A stretch of 64,000 nt of DNA from Blepharisma japonicum (taxonomy: Eukaryota; Ciliophora; Heterotrichea; Heterotrichida; Blepharismidae): assembly GCA_949751835.1 (NCBI GenBank), contig CATKHK010000099.1, positions 1 to 64,000 of the forward strand, given 5' to 3'. Positions 46,135 to 57,156 of the stretch are shown piece after piece. Made by a program: the position numbers and the translations under genes. Under the pieces are notes generated by a model. It saw only the letters and a list, made by a program, of their open reading frames with translations. It was not told where the DNA came from and searched no databases. Each line of letters starts with the position of its first letter. Positions within the stretch are counted from its first letter, which is position 1.

Positions 46135-47820
46135 TTAAAATAACGAGCACATAACTGGGAGAGGAAGCTGAACCTCTCCCTTTATATAATTTTCTCGTTT
46201 AATTTGCTTAATATTCATCTTCGTCTTCGTGATTATTGCCATCTGAACCAAATTTCCAAAAGCATAGTTCCTCAAAATCAGCCCTGCAGATAAATCTCTC
46301 ACACATATCCCCACTGCAGTGTTTCTCAGCACTTCATTATCTTCTACGTCTGGCTGACTGTTCCCTGCCACCACAATTCCGCTTCTCCGATTATCATAAA
46401 CTGAATTCATCGTAATAACTGGGTGGCTATCCACCACCAATATCCCATCACTATTTTCATATATATGGTTTCTCTTTATCCACGACACACCTCCTTGGCA
46501 GTTAAAAATCCCTTCACTTTTGCTTCTATAAATTGAGTTCTCTATTATGGTCGTATCACTATTTTCACAGCCCCCAAAGGCGATATTCGCCTTCAGGTTG
46601 TTATGGACGCTATTCCTTTCTATATGTGCTGAAGATCCTTTTACAAGCAAAATCCCTTGTGTTCCATTCTCAAAAATATCGTTCTTGAGGATCACACAAT
46701 GGGCATTATCCCTAACTTCAATACCTGTTTTTTTACTGTTAGAAATTTTTCCATTGCCGACTATGATAGTGCGGCATGTTGGGCCTGAGCAGACAATCCC
46801 TTTATCGTTTTCAAAAATATCGTTACTCATCAATTTCCCATCACATCTGAGCTCTTTATCACCTTTAAAGATGCAGCCTTCTCCAAGATTCGATTTTATT
46901 ATATTTAAAAACACAAAAGGATCGCCGTTGTCGACCTCGATCCCTTTTTCATTGTTTTTAATTTCGTTGCCTTTTATTTGGGCACAACAGAAAAGACCAA
47001 CTCTTATACCTGACCCGTCGTTATTGAAGATTACACTTTTCTGGATAGTTGGCCTTGATTCTTCGCCTGAGCAGAAAATGCCACAATTCATGTTATTTGC
47101 GACCTGGCACTCAGAAATAAAGATAGAGCTGCTAGGAGTTCCGTATAAAATAAGACCTCCACCTCTGTGGTTAAAGATTTTTGACTTTTTGCAGGCTAGA
47201 TTGGCCTCACTTACGTAGATTCCTACAGTGGGGACTTCTTCATTTCCTTTAATTAAACATCGGTCTAAATTAAGAAGCCCATTGCTACACACGATACCTG
47301 TGAGAGGAGACTTAGCAGAAGCTAAAGAAACTCTACAATTCTCAAGGTTCGCGATGCCACCGTCAATTCAGATTCCACAGCTCATGTTTCGTGAAATCTT
47401 TAGTGACCGAATCCAGTGTTCGCTGCCTTTTTGAGTATCTGATAGTCCATAAAAGCTTTCATCAGTAGCACTGCTGAAACTTTCTTGTCTTTTGCCTGCT
47501 ATTGAGGTATGGATTATTTTTATTCCTTTGATTGTGCAGGATTCGTTATCTTTTAGTGAAACCGTTATTATAGGACCTTGGGGACAAGTAATTTGGACCT
47601 GCCCCTCCGGATCTTCTGGCTCTAATACTAAACCAGGCTGAGTGATCGTAATATTCTGCGTATACAATCCTGAAGCAATCATAATTCTAGTGCCAGGAGA
47701 TGCTGCATTAATAGCTTCTTGAATTGTAAAAAAGGGCCCTTTTCAAGGTACAACTCTTAGCACCTTATACATTTCATCTTCAAATGGCGGGTCAGGTTGG
47801 CCAGGATTAAGATCCAGCAT
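46135..47820 (-). CDS. Right-handed parallel beta-helix protein (FBXO11/NosD-like repeats)
   Basis: 561 residues from ATG at 47820, with UGA (Trp) codons at about 47742 and 47365 joining the frame. It begins MLDLNPGQPDPPFEDEMYKV, then FFTIQEAINAASPGTRIMIA and SGLYTQNITIT, the pectate-lyase-like start of parallel beta-helix domains. About 15 coils follow of the type GIFCSGEESRPTIQKSVIFN and NNDGSGIRVGLF, NSVYDNRRSGIVVAGNSQP, DNEVLRNTAVGICVRDL. The repeats resemble the CASH domains of FBXO11 and SHCBP1. No F-box, zinc finger or signal peptide is visible, so a cytoplasmic binding role is more likely than sugar hydrolysis. Confidence 0.85.
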
Positions 47821-47861
47821 AATTTTGCAAAAATTTATAAAACCATCTTAAATAAGGCTTA

Positions 47862-48611
47862 TTACATTTGATTGATAAAATTCTCAAAGACCGTATCGTT
47901 GTCTGTGCCAACCATACAGAAATCAATATCATCTGTGAATGGGGACTCCTGCAGCTCTGGAGGTGATGTGCAGCTCAATGGAGAGTCACCACTGTCAACT
48001 GAGGATGCTCCATGTGGGATATAATTCATTAAATCTTTACTCGCATAATCATAATACACATATCACAAATCAGAGCCAGGCTGGCATTTTTTCGATAAAT
48101 CTTCATGCCCGTTATTCTGAAACCAGTCTCTAAAAGCAGCTACAAATATTGGCTCAGAAAACAAAAAATTTTTATATTTTTTGCCATAGGACAAGAACTG
48201 GTTACCTTTGCCTGGCTTCCCGCTAGGACCTAGATATTCTAACCAAAATAGCTGCTCAGTTGTGTTGAGCCTTTGCTTGATTTTGGAGTATCTGGATTTC
48301 ATATAAGCACGAAATACACGTAGCCAGTATTTGTCCTTTTCTTCTGTTTTCTTTTTGATGGGATCGTTAGGTCTGATTGGCTTTCGGCCTCGCTTTTTGC
48401 GATTTTCTGAGCCAGGAGACAAGGGTTCGGGCTTAGGCTCGATTTGTGGAGCTATTATGCCTGGGCTGCTGGTTTCAACCTTTATGCCTTGGAATGCGAG
48501 GTTTGGAGGGTTTATTAATGGCTCTGACGTTGGGATTCCAAAGTCTTCTTGCTTCAAGATTGAGTTTAGACGATAATCAAGCTCTTCTTTGTTTAGTTCG
48601 TGATGAGCCAT
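47862..48611 (-). CDS. AT-hook-like nuclear protein of unknown family
   Basis: 249 residues from ATG at 48611, with one UGA (Trp) at 48063. Residues 70-90 carry RKKRGRKPIRPND, an AT-hook-like RGRKP core. A central domain (about 95-180) reads KYWLRVFRAYMKSRYSKIKQ, LFWLEYLGPSGKPGKGNQFL, then FSEPIFVAAFRDWFQNNGHE. Its spaced aromatic residues suggest a small helical domain. The acidic C-terminus (SPFTDDIDFCMVGTDNDTVF) could be an activation region. It is likely DNA-associated by the hook only; no named family was recognised. Confidence 0.72.
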
Positions 48612-48901
48612 ATATTATCGTTATAGCACTCATAATTAGGAGAACTCTGCAGGTGATGATTATTGAGTTATAGGCAAGCAGTAGACGAGCTAAAGGTGAG
48701 AGACTATAAATTATTAGAAAGTTAAAATTGGAGAAACATTATATAAAGGAATCACATATAAGATAACGAAACTTTTTGAACATGGAGAAATTATGGTAAT
48801 TAAAAATAACTATTTTCAGATTTTATCATACTAAGCAGCATGCTCAATGATAATTAGAATAAGAATCGATCGTTTTAATAAAGTTAAATTAGTATATTTC
48901 A

Positions 48902-51826
48902 TTAAAGTGGTAAGGGCAAGTCATCGAATTCAATAGACATCTTATCAGATTCAGAGTCGGAAATATTTGGAGGGCTTATTATCATTTTGCTACCTTTGAC
49001 AGGAGGGACTTGGGCTTTTGCTACAGGTTTTGGAGGCTCTTTTACTGGATTTGGCTTTTGAGGAGATTTGGATGCCAATATAGTTGGATTTTTGTTTACA
49101 GCAGAAAATCCTAGGTTCCAGTCATCATTTATTTCTATGCTACTTCCAGTATCAAATGCTAACACTTCGCCTTGCTCTTGTTTAGGCTGTTGAACAATTG
49201 CCTTGTTTTCCTTTGCAGGGGCTTTTGCAGACGAATTCCATGGATCCTGTTTAAACTGCTGAGGAGGAGCTTTTGAAGAAGGCTTCGGAGATGCTTCCCA
49301 AGGGTCTTCTTCTTCGTCTAAAACATTACTCCATTCATCCTTAGCTACAGCCTTTTTCGGTTCTTCTTTATACACGCTTTGTTTGGGCATTTCTTTAGGG
49401 ATTTTAGGCTCTTCTTTTTTCCTTTGCAGAATTTCTTCTACTATTGATGGCTTTTTAATTTCTTTTACTTCAGGCTGTTTTGGCATTTGTTTAGCGGGCT
49501 CGGGCTGCTTTTGGGCTTGCTTAGCAGGCTCAAGCTGTTTTGGAATTTGCTTAGCAGGCTCAGGCTGCTTTTGGGCTTGCTTAGCAGGCTCAGGCTGTTT
49601 TGGAATTTCTTTAGCCACGACTTCAGGGTTTCTTAAAATCTGTTTAGAAATCCCCTCTTCGGCAGCTGGTTGATTTCTAGGGATTTGCTTAGAAATTACT
49701 TCTGGCTGTTTTGGGATTTCTTTAATCACAGTTTCAGGTAGTTTTTGGCTTCCTTTTACCATGTCCATTGGCGACTTATTATCTTTGACCTGCTGATTTG
49801 TTTTTTGCTGAGGTCTTGGTGCATATTTGATTTCTTCAATACTACTATCATGTCTGCTTGCAAATGAATGATTTGGGCTTAATTTAAGCTGCTTGATATT
49901 TTTTAAGCTGTCATTACTGATATTAAGATTTTTTTCACCTTGAGGAACTTTATAAGAGGAATAAAGATCTTGGTTCCTTTTTCTGACAAATGAGGCTTCT
50001 ACAAAACACCTTTCTAGTTGAGTATTAATTATATTTTTTGTAATTTCTTCGATAAAGGGAGCCATTAGATCATTTCGGCTCATTTTTTTGGGTTCTACTT
50101 GGGGTTGGCGCTTTGGCTCTGCAATTTGAGGGGCTGAGTGTTCTGCATTTTTTGGCTGAGATTTTACTTCAGGAGGCAAAATTGGATTTTCAACAGCTTT
50201 TGGCTGTGGCTTTACATCAAGAGATTTTTGGACTGGCTGTGGGTTTATATCAGAAGATTTTTGAGGTGGCTTTATATCTGGCATGGGAGATTTTTGAACA
50301 GGCTGCAACTTATCTTTCTGTTGAGGCTCTATTTCTTTAATTTCTTTTCCTTCTTTTACAGGCTCCTTTTTAGCGCTCTTTTGAGGCTGCTCTGGAATAT
50401 TAATTCCTTTGAGCACTGGACTTTCTCTTTTACTATCCTCAGGATCTTTTTTGATATCTGAAAGATGTCTTATATCTTCAGGTATCCCTTGAGCTCCAAA
50501 AGAAGACAGTTTCTCAAACTTTGGACTTTCCTTTTCATTATCAAAACCAGCCTTTGCGCTTTTAAAAGGGTTAGCATCTTTTGGCTTTTGAAGAGCCTTT
50601 TTGTCTTGAGCGTATAGCTCAAAATCCCCTTGTTCACTTCCTGAGGACTCATTTTCAAGCTCAATTATCCTATTCTCTAGCTTACTTATCTTTTCTCTAA
50701 TTTCTAGCTGCAAATCATTGGTGTCTTCAAATCTTTTGTTTATTTCTTTAATAATTTCATTGATTTCCTCTCTTTCTACAAGATTTTCTGTATTTATTTC
50801 AACAGGCTGGTTAATTGCTGCTGACTTTCTAATTTCTTCTAAATCTTGCTTAGAAGGATAATTTCCCATACTTTTTTGCAAGTTTGTGAATTGCTTTCGT
50901 AGGTCTCCGATTTCATATTCAATATCCCCAAGTGAAAATTCGTTTTCCAATCTTTGTAATTCGCTTTTCAATTTCCCGCATTCTTCTGAAATACTATTTT
51001 TCACAGCCCCAATTTTCTTACTCCAGTCTTTATTTTCTTCATCAATTCTGTCATTAATTACGTCATTAAAATCCCTGAACTTTTTCTCATACATTTCTAC
51101 TGTCTCTGAATTATAATTTTGTAGTATTTCCCATTCCTGGCTAATTTTATTTTCAATTTCGTTTATTTTTTCAGCTGTTTCTCTTATAACTTCATTTTTC
51201 AAGTCAAGAATTTCTTTAGGGTTTATCATTGATTTTGATAGCTCTCTTAGACGGTTTTCTATCATAATAAAAGCTTCTTCTTTAATCCCATGCAGTTCGC
51301 CCCGTAGATCTTTAAAATCAAGCTCAACCTGGGCTATTTGATACAAATGGGTGTTTTTTACAGACTCTTCAACTATTTTTAAATCATCTTGAGTCACAAA
51401 CCCATGGAAAGTTTCTTCAAGTCTCCTTGTTTCTGCAAGACATCTATTTTCTACAGCATTTAAAGACTTTTGAATGCTCTCTTTATTTGCTTCAGACTGG
51501 GCTTGGTTTGTTTCGAGAATGGCTAATCGATCATTTATACTATTGATGTCTTGTCGCTGGAATTTTAAAAAATCGGTCACGATTTTTTCTATGTGGGTTT
51601 TCATATAATTTTGGTCTATTTGTGGATCTTCTGGCTGATACGCAGTTCTGGGTCTTGATCTGATATCAGATGGATCATTGCCTTGATATACAGTTGAAGT
51701 CGCTGGACGAGACTGCTCTTCATAGAGCTGCTGGAGAGGGGTTTGGATACGATGAAGGTTCATTTCAGTTTTTCTCATTATTGAAGTAATTGAGTCAGCC
51801 CAGTAGGAGCTTTTGCGATATTCCAT
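48902..51826 (-). CDS. Long coiled-coil and Pro/Lys-rich repeat protein
   Basis: 974 residues from ATG at 51826 (MEYRKSSYWADSITSIMRKT); an upstream extension begins with a non-ATG codon. Residues 80-400 are coiled coil (IVTDFLKFQRQDINSINDRL, ENKISQEWEILQNYNSETVE, REKISKLENRIIELENES). Residues 430-880 are Pro/Lys/Gln-rich with a degenerate tandem motif KQPEPAKQAQ/KQPEPAKQIP (about 715-770), coded by repeated DNA around 49480-49620. The C-terminus is acidic with Trp-Asp motifs (DPWEASPKPSS, INDDWNLGFSAVN). It looks like a cytoskeletal or trafficking scaffold; DPW/WNLGF-like motifs can bind adaptor proteins, but this is inference. No intron or UGA. Confidence 0.75.
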   Translation of the reverse strand: MEYRKSSYWADSITSIMRKTEMNLHRIQTPLQQLYEEQSRPATSTVYQGNDPSDIRSRPRTAYQPEDPQIDQNYMKTHIEKIVTDFLKFQRQDINSINDRLAILETNQAQSEANKESIQKSLNAVENRCLAETRRLEETFHGFVTQDDLKIVEESVKNTHLYQIAQVELDFKDLRGELHGIKEEAFIMIENRLRELSKSMINPKEILDLKNEVIRETAEKINEIENKISQEWEILQNYNSETVEMYEKKFRDFNDVINDRIDEENKDWSKKIGAVKNSISEECGKLKSELQRLENEFSLGDIEYEIGDLRKQFTNLQKSMGNYPSKQDLEEIRKSAAINQPVEINTENLVEREEINEIIKEINKRFEDTNDLQLEIREKISKLENRIIELENESSGSEQGDFELYAQDKKALQKPKDANPFKSAKAGFDNEKESPKFEKLSSFGAQGIPEDIRHLSDIKKDPEDSKRESPVLKGINIPEQPQKSAKKEPVKEGKEIKEIEPQQKDKLQPVQKSPMPDIKPPQKSSDINPQPVQKSLDVKPQPKAVENPILPPEVKSQPKNAEHSAPQIAEPKRQPQVEPKKMSRNDLMAPFIEEITKNIINTQLERCFVEASFVRKRNQDLYSSYKVPQGEKNLNISNDSLKNIKQLKLSPNHSFASRHDSSIEEIKYAPRPQQKTNQQVKDNKSPMDMVKGSQKLPETVIKEIPKQPEVISKQIPRNQPAAEEGISKQILRNPEVVAKEIPKQPEPAKQAQKQPEPAKQIPKQLEPAKQAQKQPEPAKQMPKQPEVKEIKKPSIVEEILQRKKEEPKIPKEMPKQSVYKEEPKKAVAKDEWSNVLDEEEDPWEASPKPSSKAPPQQFKQDPWNSSAKAPAKENKAIVQQPKQEQGEVLAFDTGSSIEINDDWNLGFSAVNKNPTILASKSPQKPNPVKEPPKPVAKAQVPPVKGSKMIISPPNISDSESDKMSIEFDDLPLPL

Positions 51827-52156
51827 AATAAAAGTAAATATGAAAAAATTTGAATTATAATTTTCCAAGATTTATTTAGCATAAAAGATCTACCAATGAT
51901 AATTTTCAATTAAATAAGATATCTTAAAATAAAGCTGATTTAGAGAATAAATAATAATTATAGCAATATCCCAATCATAAATTTCATTTACAAATAATTA
52001 TACTTTTGCTTGTCTTTCTTATTCTTTTTTAGTGCGGATATTCTCTGTAACTTCAACAATAAGAATCAATTTATTTATGCAACCATATAGCAAAGGTTCT
52101 TTATACTTATTTAATAACGCGAATAATCTCCAAAAACTCAGAAATAATCCCCTCGT
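51827..52156. other. AT-rich intergenic stretch
   Basis: Lies between the start of the coiled-coil gene and the stop of the cyclin gene. No open frame or motif was recognised. Confidence 0.5.
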
Positions 52157-52663
52157 TTACTCACACTTCTTGGTCAATCCTTCAATTATATCCTTTTCGG
52201 ATACTTGACCGAAATGCTCAAGAAGCGTTTTCTGGTATTTTTGATAGTCCTCTTCTGCAACAAACAAATTGAAATCAAGCAAGAGCAAAAATTGGAGTTC
52301 CAAAAGGTTGAGCTCACAGTTTGAAATCCCTCCTACCTTTGCGTAGTAAGAGTTTTTATAGTAAATGTCCTCTGAAAATTTTGCGGCTATCATCACGCCT
52401 GTTAATATTAGGCGATGGATGCAGAGGGAATCGATGACGAAAAATCGCTCGTTGGACGTTATTCGATCGATATAGATGAGTGCAAGGACATAGCACTCTT
52501 CGGAGCATTTCATGTAATCCTCAAGCCTTCGCAGATAATTCTTAATAGATATGTTGGGAGGCTTTTTAGAATGAAAGTATGTAGTTAGGTTTACACTGGA
52601 TTCGGGATCTGTCTGCTCTAAATAAGTCTCAAGCATACAAGTTACTGCTTGAACCACAGACAT
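52157..52663 (-). CDS. P/U-type (PHO80-like) cyclin
   Basis: 168 residues from ATG at 52663, no intron. A single cyclin box spans most of the protein: SIKNYLRRLEDYMKCSEECY, VLALIYIDRITSNERFFVID, HRLILTGVMIAAKFSEDIYY and the family hallmark KVGGISNCELNLLELQFLLL with DFNLFVAEEDYQKY. Length and the NCELNxLE motif match PHO80/P- and U-type cyclins, which bind CDKs of the PHO85/CDK5 type and are expanded in ciliates. The partner kinase is unknown. Confidence 0.93.
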   Translation of the reverse strand: MSVVQAVTCMLETYLEQTDPESSVNLTTYFHSKKPPNISIKNYLRRLEDYMKCSEECYVLALIYIDRITSNERFFVIDSLCIHRLILTGVMIAAKFSEDIYYKNSYYAKVGGISNCELNLLELQFLLLLDFNLFVAEEDYQKYQKTLLEHFGQVSEKDIIEGLTKKCE

Positions 52664-52850
52664 TTTAATTTAATTACTCGCTTAATATTTAACTAATCAA
52701 ATTAATTAAGATATGAAAAAAGTTAACAATTATTAAGCCTGATTTCTTAGTCTCTAACTGCTATTTCTCTAAATAATCCAATGCACATTATAAATATCAA
52801 TAATGTTAAAAATTAATAAAGATATTTAACCTTTTCAAATTGAAATAATT

Positions 52851-55382
52851 TTATCTAATTTTACTTGCCATCTGCTTTAAGTATAACCCTGCAAATTTTT
52901 CAGCTTGCTGAATCGCATCCCCTCTCTGTATAAACCTCAAATGCATCTTCTCAGGCAAGTTTTCTTCATGGTCATCTAAAACCAACAGTTTCTGATTCAG
53001 CTCTAAATGCCAATCCCCCAAGTTCTTTTCCATAATACTTATTCCAGCCTGCTGTTTTATGCTAGAAATAGGGAGCTCTTTCATTGCGTTAACCAATTCT
53101 TTTATCTTGATAATAAGCTCCACTAAATCTGAGTACTTGAACTCATTTCTATAAAAATCTTCCATTCTCTGAGCAATATGCAAGTATTTGCAGTATAAAT
53201 CTCCGCTAAAGCTCCATGAAGCCAGCTCATGCGATTTTTCTTGAAGCGGGAGGATAATTGACTCATACAAATGCTCATAGAGGGCTTCCCCTTCAAAAGA
53301 AATTATGCATTGAGGGGCAGCATTTTCCATAAAAATGTTATGAGCTCTGTAGTAGTCTTCACAGTTGAGATAGTGCGTGATGGAGTTTAAATAGTCGAAG
53401 GTGGACTCACAAGCGAGACCTTTGGCTTCATCAATCCACGCTTTGGGGATATGTAAATCGTCAATTAAAAACTCTTCTTGAAGGTCAATTTCAAATGCAT
53501 GGCGAGTTATAAGCTGTTTTATCAATTTTTGAGAATTGTTTACAAACATCAGCACATAGGCTGCCCATTGCCAATTTCCATTAAATTCCAGCTCTTCTGC
53601 AAAGGCATATGACAGTTTTTGGAGATTTTTAAAAATTTCGTCAATGTTAGAGTTCAGCCTATTCGACCAAAAGCTGTCAGAAAAATTTGAATAATAGTAA
53701 ACCCCATATAATGCCACCATAGTCATTCATGAAGCTTCTAAATTGAAATTCTGCTGGATTGTGTGGGGGTTTAACGCATAAGCAAGGTTTTCTATTGCAT
53801 CTTTTGGCCTAGAATAAAGCTCTAATAAATAGTAGCAAAGGTCGATTTTTTGTTTATTTATAGGCAGATACGGGTAGCATTCAGAGTTTTCTTCTTTGAT
53901 ATGCTTATCAAAATATTCAAAAGCTTGCTGGATGTCTGAGTTTAAAGGTAGCCCATAGGTCATTACAAGCTGCAGAGACTGTTTTCAGTCAACCAATTGT
54001 GCTATATCAAGCTCTCCAGACAGCAGTCTATAAATTTTATATATAGACTCAGGGAAAAGGTTAACCGTCTTGTTGGCAAGCCAAACTTCTAGCTGTCTTT
54101 TTACACATCTTTTAAAGTCCCCAGACGTGCTTTGGCTTAGCAAATTAGCTAAAAATAGATTTTTGCTTTGGATTGCCGTTATTACTGCTTCTTTGATTTC
54201 ACCTCTAGCCATTTGGCTAAGGATTTTTTCGCCAGCATCCTCAGTTTCTAAACTCTCAAATAAGCAGTTTCATGCCTTTATCCAATACCTGAGGCCTCTT
54301 TTGCGGTTTAGTGAAATATTTTCAGGACTATGCTCAGTGCTGGTTCAGTTTTCAAGATACTCTTGGGAATTTAAAGCTTCATATGTGTTTATTGTAGAGT
54401 CTCCATACAGCACATTTACCAAGCTCCAGAGCATGGCGTGTCCTGGCCACTCTTCTTTGTTTATCTTCATTATATACAGCTTGGCTAATCTTTTCCACAG
54501 ATCTTGCTTATTTTTAAAAGAAAATCCGCTTATTCCTGGAATTTTTTTGGCGATTTTTGGGGGTTCTAGATATTGTAAGTGCAGCTCTAGAGAGTCAGAG
54601 ACATCATGATCTTGTTTGGAGACACTAAACTGGACAAGCTCATTTTTTTCAGTCGGCAAAAAGAATTTGCCGTTAGGGCTGAAGCAGACGTGGAAATGCT
54701 CATTAAGGCAGATATGTTTTGGCTCGTCTGCAGGGTGTTCAACGATCATTTCTGCCTCTTCAGCTTCTATTTTGGCTTTTCCTGATGGCGGCTCTTTGAA
54801 TTCTGGGATATAAATTTGTGCTTCCTCTTCTTCAGAAAATAAGCCTTCTCCTTTGTCTTTGGGATAGTCTGAGTATTTGGTATCTCTAGGATTAGGCTGC
54901 TCTTCATCTGAGGTTGTATCGGTAAAGCCGTAGCGCGTAAAATGGGGCACCTTGAATGTTAAAGAATTGGTACTTTCATTAGATTCAACCACTTTGGACT
55001 AAATATTCCTTACATCTATTGCTGGCAAAAATTTCAGAAGGGCTTGATTATAAACTTTAAGGCTTCTTTTCGCAATGGTATTATAAAAAGTTATTGACGC
55101 TGGCTTATTTAACCCTTTCCCTACTTCAGGCTTGGAATAATCATCATGGTAGACTGAGATATCGTTTTTCTCTATAGACACAATTGTATCAAGGTCCAGG
55201 CCTCTTAGATCGGTGTTGCCTTCAAACACAATTTTTCCATGCTGGTTTGCAATTGTAAATTTGTTAACCTTAGAAAGCTGCTCACTTGAAAAATTAGATA
55301 AAACACTTATGCTTGGGATGGTGAAATAGCCTGGCTTTGTAAGTTTTGGGAAATGTGTGAGACTGGATGGCTCTTTTGACAT
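52851..55382 (-). CDS. Nup98 autoprotease domain fused to Nup96, no FG repeats
   Basis: 838 residues from ATG at 55382; a 15-nt intron (54999-55013) is forced by UAG and at least five UGA codons are Trp. Residues 10-165 are the Nup98 autoproteolytic domain: PGYFTIPSISVLSNFSSEQL, KFTIANQHGKIVFEGNTDLR, LDLDTIVSIEKNDISVYHDD and GKGLNKPASITF. It ends VPHFTRYGF where the usual cleavage site is HF-SKYG, so Thr replaces the nucleophilic Ser. Residues about 170-838 follow Nup96: LNEHFHVCFSPNGKFF, RGLRYWIKAWNCLFESLETE and the helical arch (YLPINKQKIDLCYYLLELYS). Nup96 is a Y-complex scaffold. The Nup98 GLFG and GLEBS parts are absent; only 67 bases separate the start from the next gene. Confidence 0.88.
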
Positions 55383-55449
55383 GTTAATTAATAGAGAAAT
55401 GGGACAAATTTGTATTAAATTTAATGAATTTAGTTAAAATAATAATAAT

Positions 55450-56412
55450 TTATTGAAGTTCATTTAGTATATTCAATGCATTTTGAAGGTTTTTAATTGC
55501 AGGTGCTACGTTCTTATATTCTAGCTCTTGAATAGCGTACTGGGCTTCTTTTTTGGCTTTTTCAATAGCAGCTCTGATTTCTCTTTGCCCTTTTGGTGCT
55601 CCAGATGGGATAGTAGCTGGCTTTGAGGGTTGAGGAGGATTATTTTGAGGTTGAGGAGTTGAATATGGCTGAGATGGAGGAGGCAAATCATACCCAGAAG
55701 GCTGGCTTGGAGGAGGCATTCTTGTCTGAGCTGGTGGAGGTGGATAAAACTCAGAAGGTTGGCTTGGAGGTGGTAATCTTGTCTGAGCAGGTGGAGGGGG
55801 TGGATACAGGTCAGACCCTTGTGATGGGAATCCTGTTGGAGGGCTAGGCATTGTCAAATCATCATACTCCTTCTCCAAGCTCTTATCCCCTTGCTCCGCT
55901 TGCACTTCTCCTTGCTCATTTTCTGCTTGGGCTTCTCCTGGTCCCCCTCTCTGAGGCACAAGTCCAGATTTGAGTGCTTTGCTGATATCATTAGCTTTCC
56001 ACTTACAATACACCCTCTTCTCTTCCCAGTCAGGGGGCAGCTCTTCAAAAACCCTCATTGCTTCTATGAAATAGCTGGTGACCAAAAATGTCTGTGCCGT
56101 AAGTTTTGTTGAGCCTTCTTTGCGATCTTCAGTATCAGCTTTGACGAATAAGGCTGTGCAGAACGACTCAAATTGGTCTTTAGGGTTCTGGACCTCGCCG
56201 AGCTGAGCTTTCTTTTGTTCAGTCTCGTTCAAGAGGGTGATGACATATTGTCGGACCACTTGATTTTTGGAGTTTTGCTTGTGGTACTCCATTGCAAGCT
56301 GGACTGCGTAGAGGTGGGTGTAATAGGAGACCAGCGGCATTGCAGTTTCCATTTCAAGGGACCGCACGAGGAAGGGTTTGATAAATTTCAACTCGTCAGG
56401 TAGCTTCGCCAT
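55450..56412 (-). CDS. VTA1: VTA1/LIP5, Vps4 cofactor of ESCRT
   Basis: 320 residues from ATG at 56412, no intron. The N-terminal tandem MIT-like domain (1-155) reads KFIKPFLVRSLEMETAMPLV, SYYTHLYAVQLAMEYHK, then FVKADTEDRKEGSTKLTAQT and KWKANDISKALKSG. A Pro-rich linker (190-265) contains three tandem copies of a PPPPAQTR/PPSQPS-type motif. The C-terminal VSL helices (EIRAAIEKAKKEAQYAIQEL, APAIKNLQNALNILNELQ) bind the Vps4 beta domain. It stimulates Vps4 in multivesicular-body sorting and ESCRT-III disassembly. Confidence 0.94.
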   Translation of the reverse strand: MAKLPDELKFIKPFLVRSLEMETAMPLVSYYTHLYAVQLAMEYHKQNSKNQVVRQYVITLLNETEQKKAQLGEVQNPKDQFESFCTALFVKADTEDRKEGSTKLTAQTFLVTSYFIEAMRVFEELPPDWEEKRVYCKWKANDISKALKSGLVPQRGGPGEAQAENEQGEVQAEQGDKSLEKEYDDLTMPSPPTGFPSQGSDLYPPPPPAQTRLPPPSQPSEFYPPPPAQTRMPPPSQPSGYDLPPPSQPYSTPQPQNNPPQPSKPATIPSGAPKGQREIRAAIEKAKKEAQYAIQELEYKNVAPAIKNLQNALNILNELQ

Positions 56413-56454
56413 TTATTTTAGTAGAAGGTATAAGATTTTATACTTAATAATAAA

Positions 56455-57117
56455 TTATTTTTTCAATGCTTTTCCTACTTTACCTCTTTTTGGCTGAGGG
56501 CGAACAAATTGCCCAGGAGGTCTAGGATTATTAAAAACAGCTTCTTGTATATCCCGATCTTGAGCTAATGGCAAAAATTCTTGTCCAGTCGTTCTTCCTT
56601 CAGCTCTTCTTTCCCATTCCATCTCATAAAAGACTTCATGCTCTTCTCAGTGTTTATCGCATACCAAGCACAAGAAATTTGACTCAAATCTATAGCAAGA
56701 GCATAATATACAAGATTGGGTATTTGGGTTATGCTCTTCATGGGTATGATTGCATTTGCATTTTACTCTATAAGTATTTATATTGAATTCTTTACGTCTA
56801 GGCAACCACCATTCTCCGACCTCTTCTGGTCTTTGTGGGATGAACTGAAATCTTTTACAGACACAACCTTGGCAAGGATTTGTTTTCTTATTAATATCAT
56901 GGTCTTGGAAAAAGTGTCCACAAAAGCATTTGCAGCCTGGACCTACTCGGGTGCATTCGTGCCTTGTAGAAGATGATCTCCAAGTTATATAGAGCCCTCT
57001 TTCTATTGCCAGCTGAGCTGCTTGCATTTCTAGGCTTAGCATAGCTTGGGCGCCTGGGGCTGGCCCAAACCTATTGACAGCATTTCTGATTGATGCCTTA
57101 TCAGTTGCTTGTATCAT
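56455..57117 (-). CDS. FAM221-family Cys-rich protein
   Basis: 220 residues from ATG at 57117 to UAA at 56455-56457, with one UGA (Trp) at 56647 (CDKHWEEHEVFYEMEWE). Family landmarks are RVGPGCKCFCGHFFQDHD, NPCQGCVCKRFQFIPQRPEE, VGEWWLPRRKEFN and VKCKCNHTHEEHNPNT followed by CSCYRFESNFLCLVCD. The Cys/His spacing suggests several bound zinc ions. FAM221 proteins occur mainly in ciliated organisms, so a ciliary role is plausible but unproven. It is divergent from eIF4A3 with only 39 bases between starts. Confidence 0.88.
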
Positions 57118-57156
57118 ATTTAAATTTATACATTATGCTTAATTATTATTTTTTAA

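Noticed and set aside
46547-47218. Long antisense open stretch (223 codons) across the beta-helix gene
   Set aside because: It mirrors the repetitive coding of the minus-strand beta-helix protein and has no independent domain.
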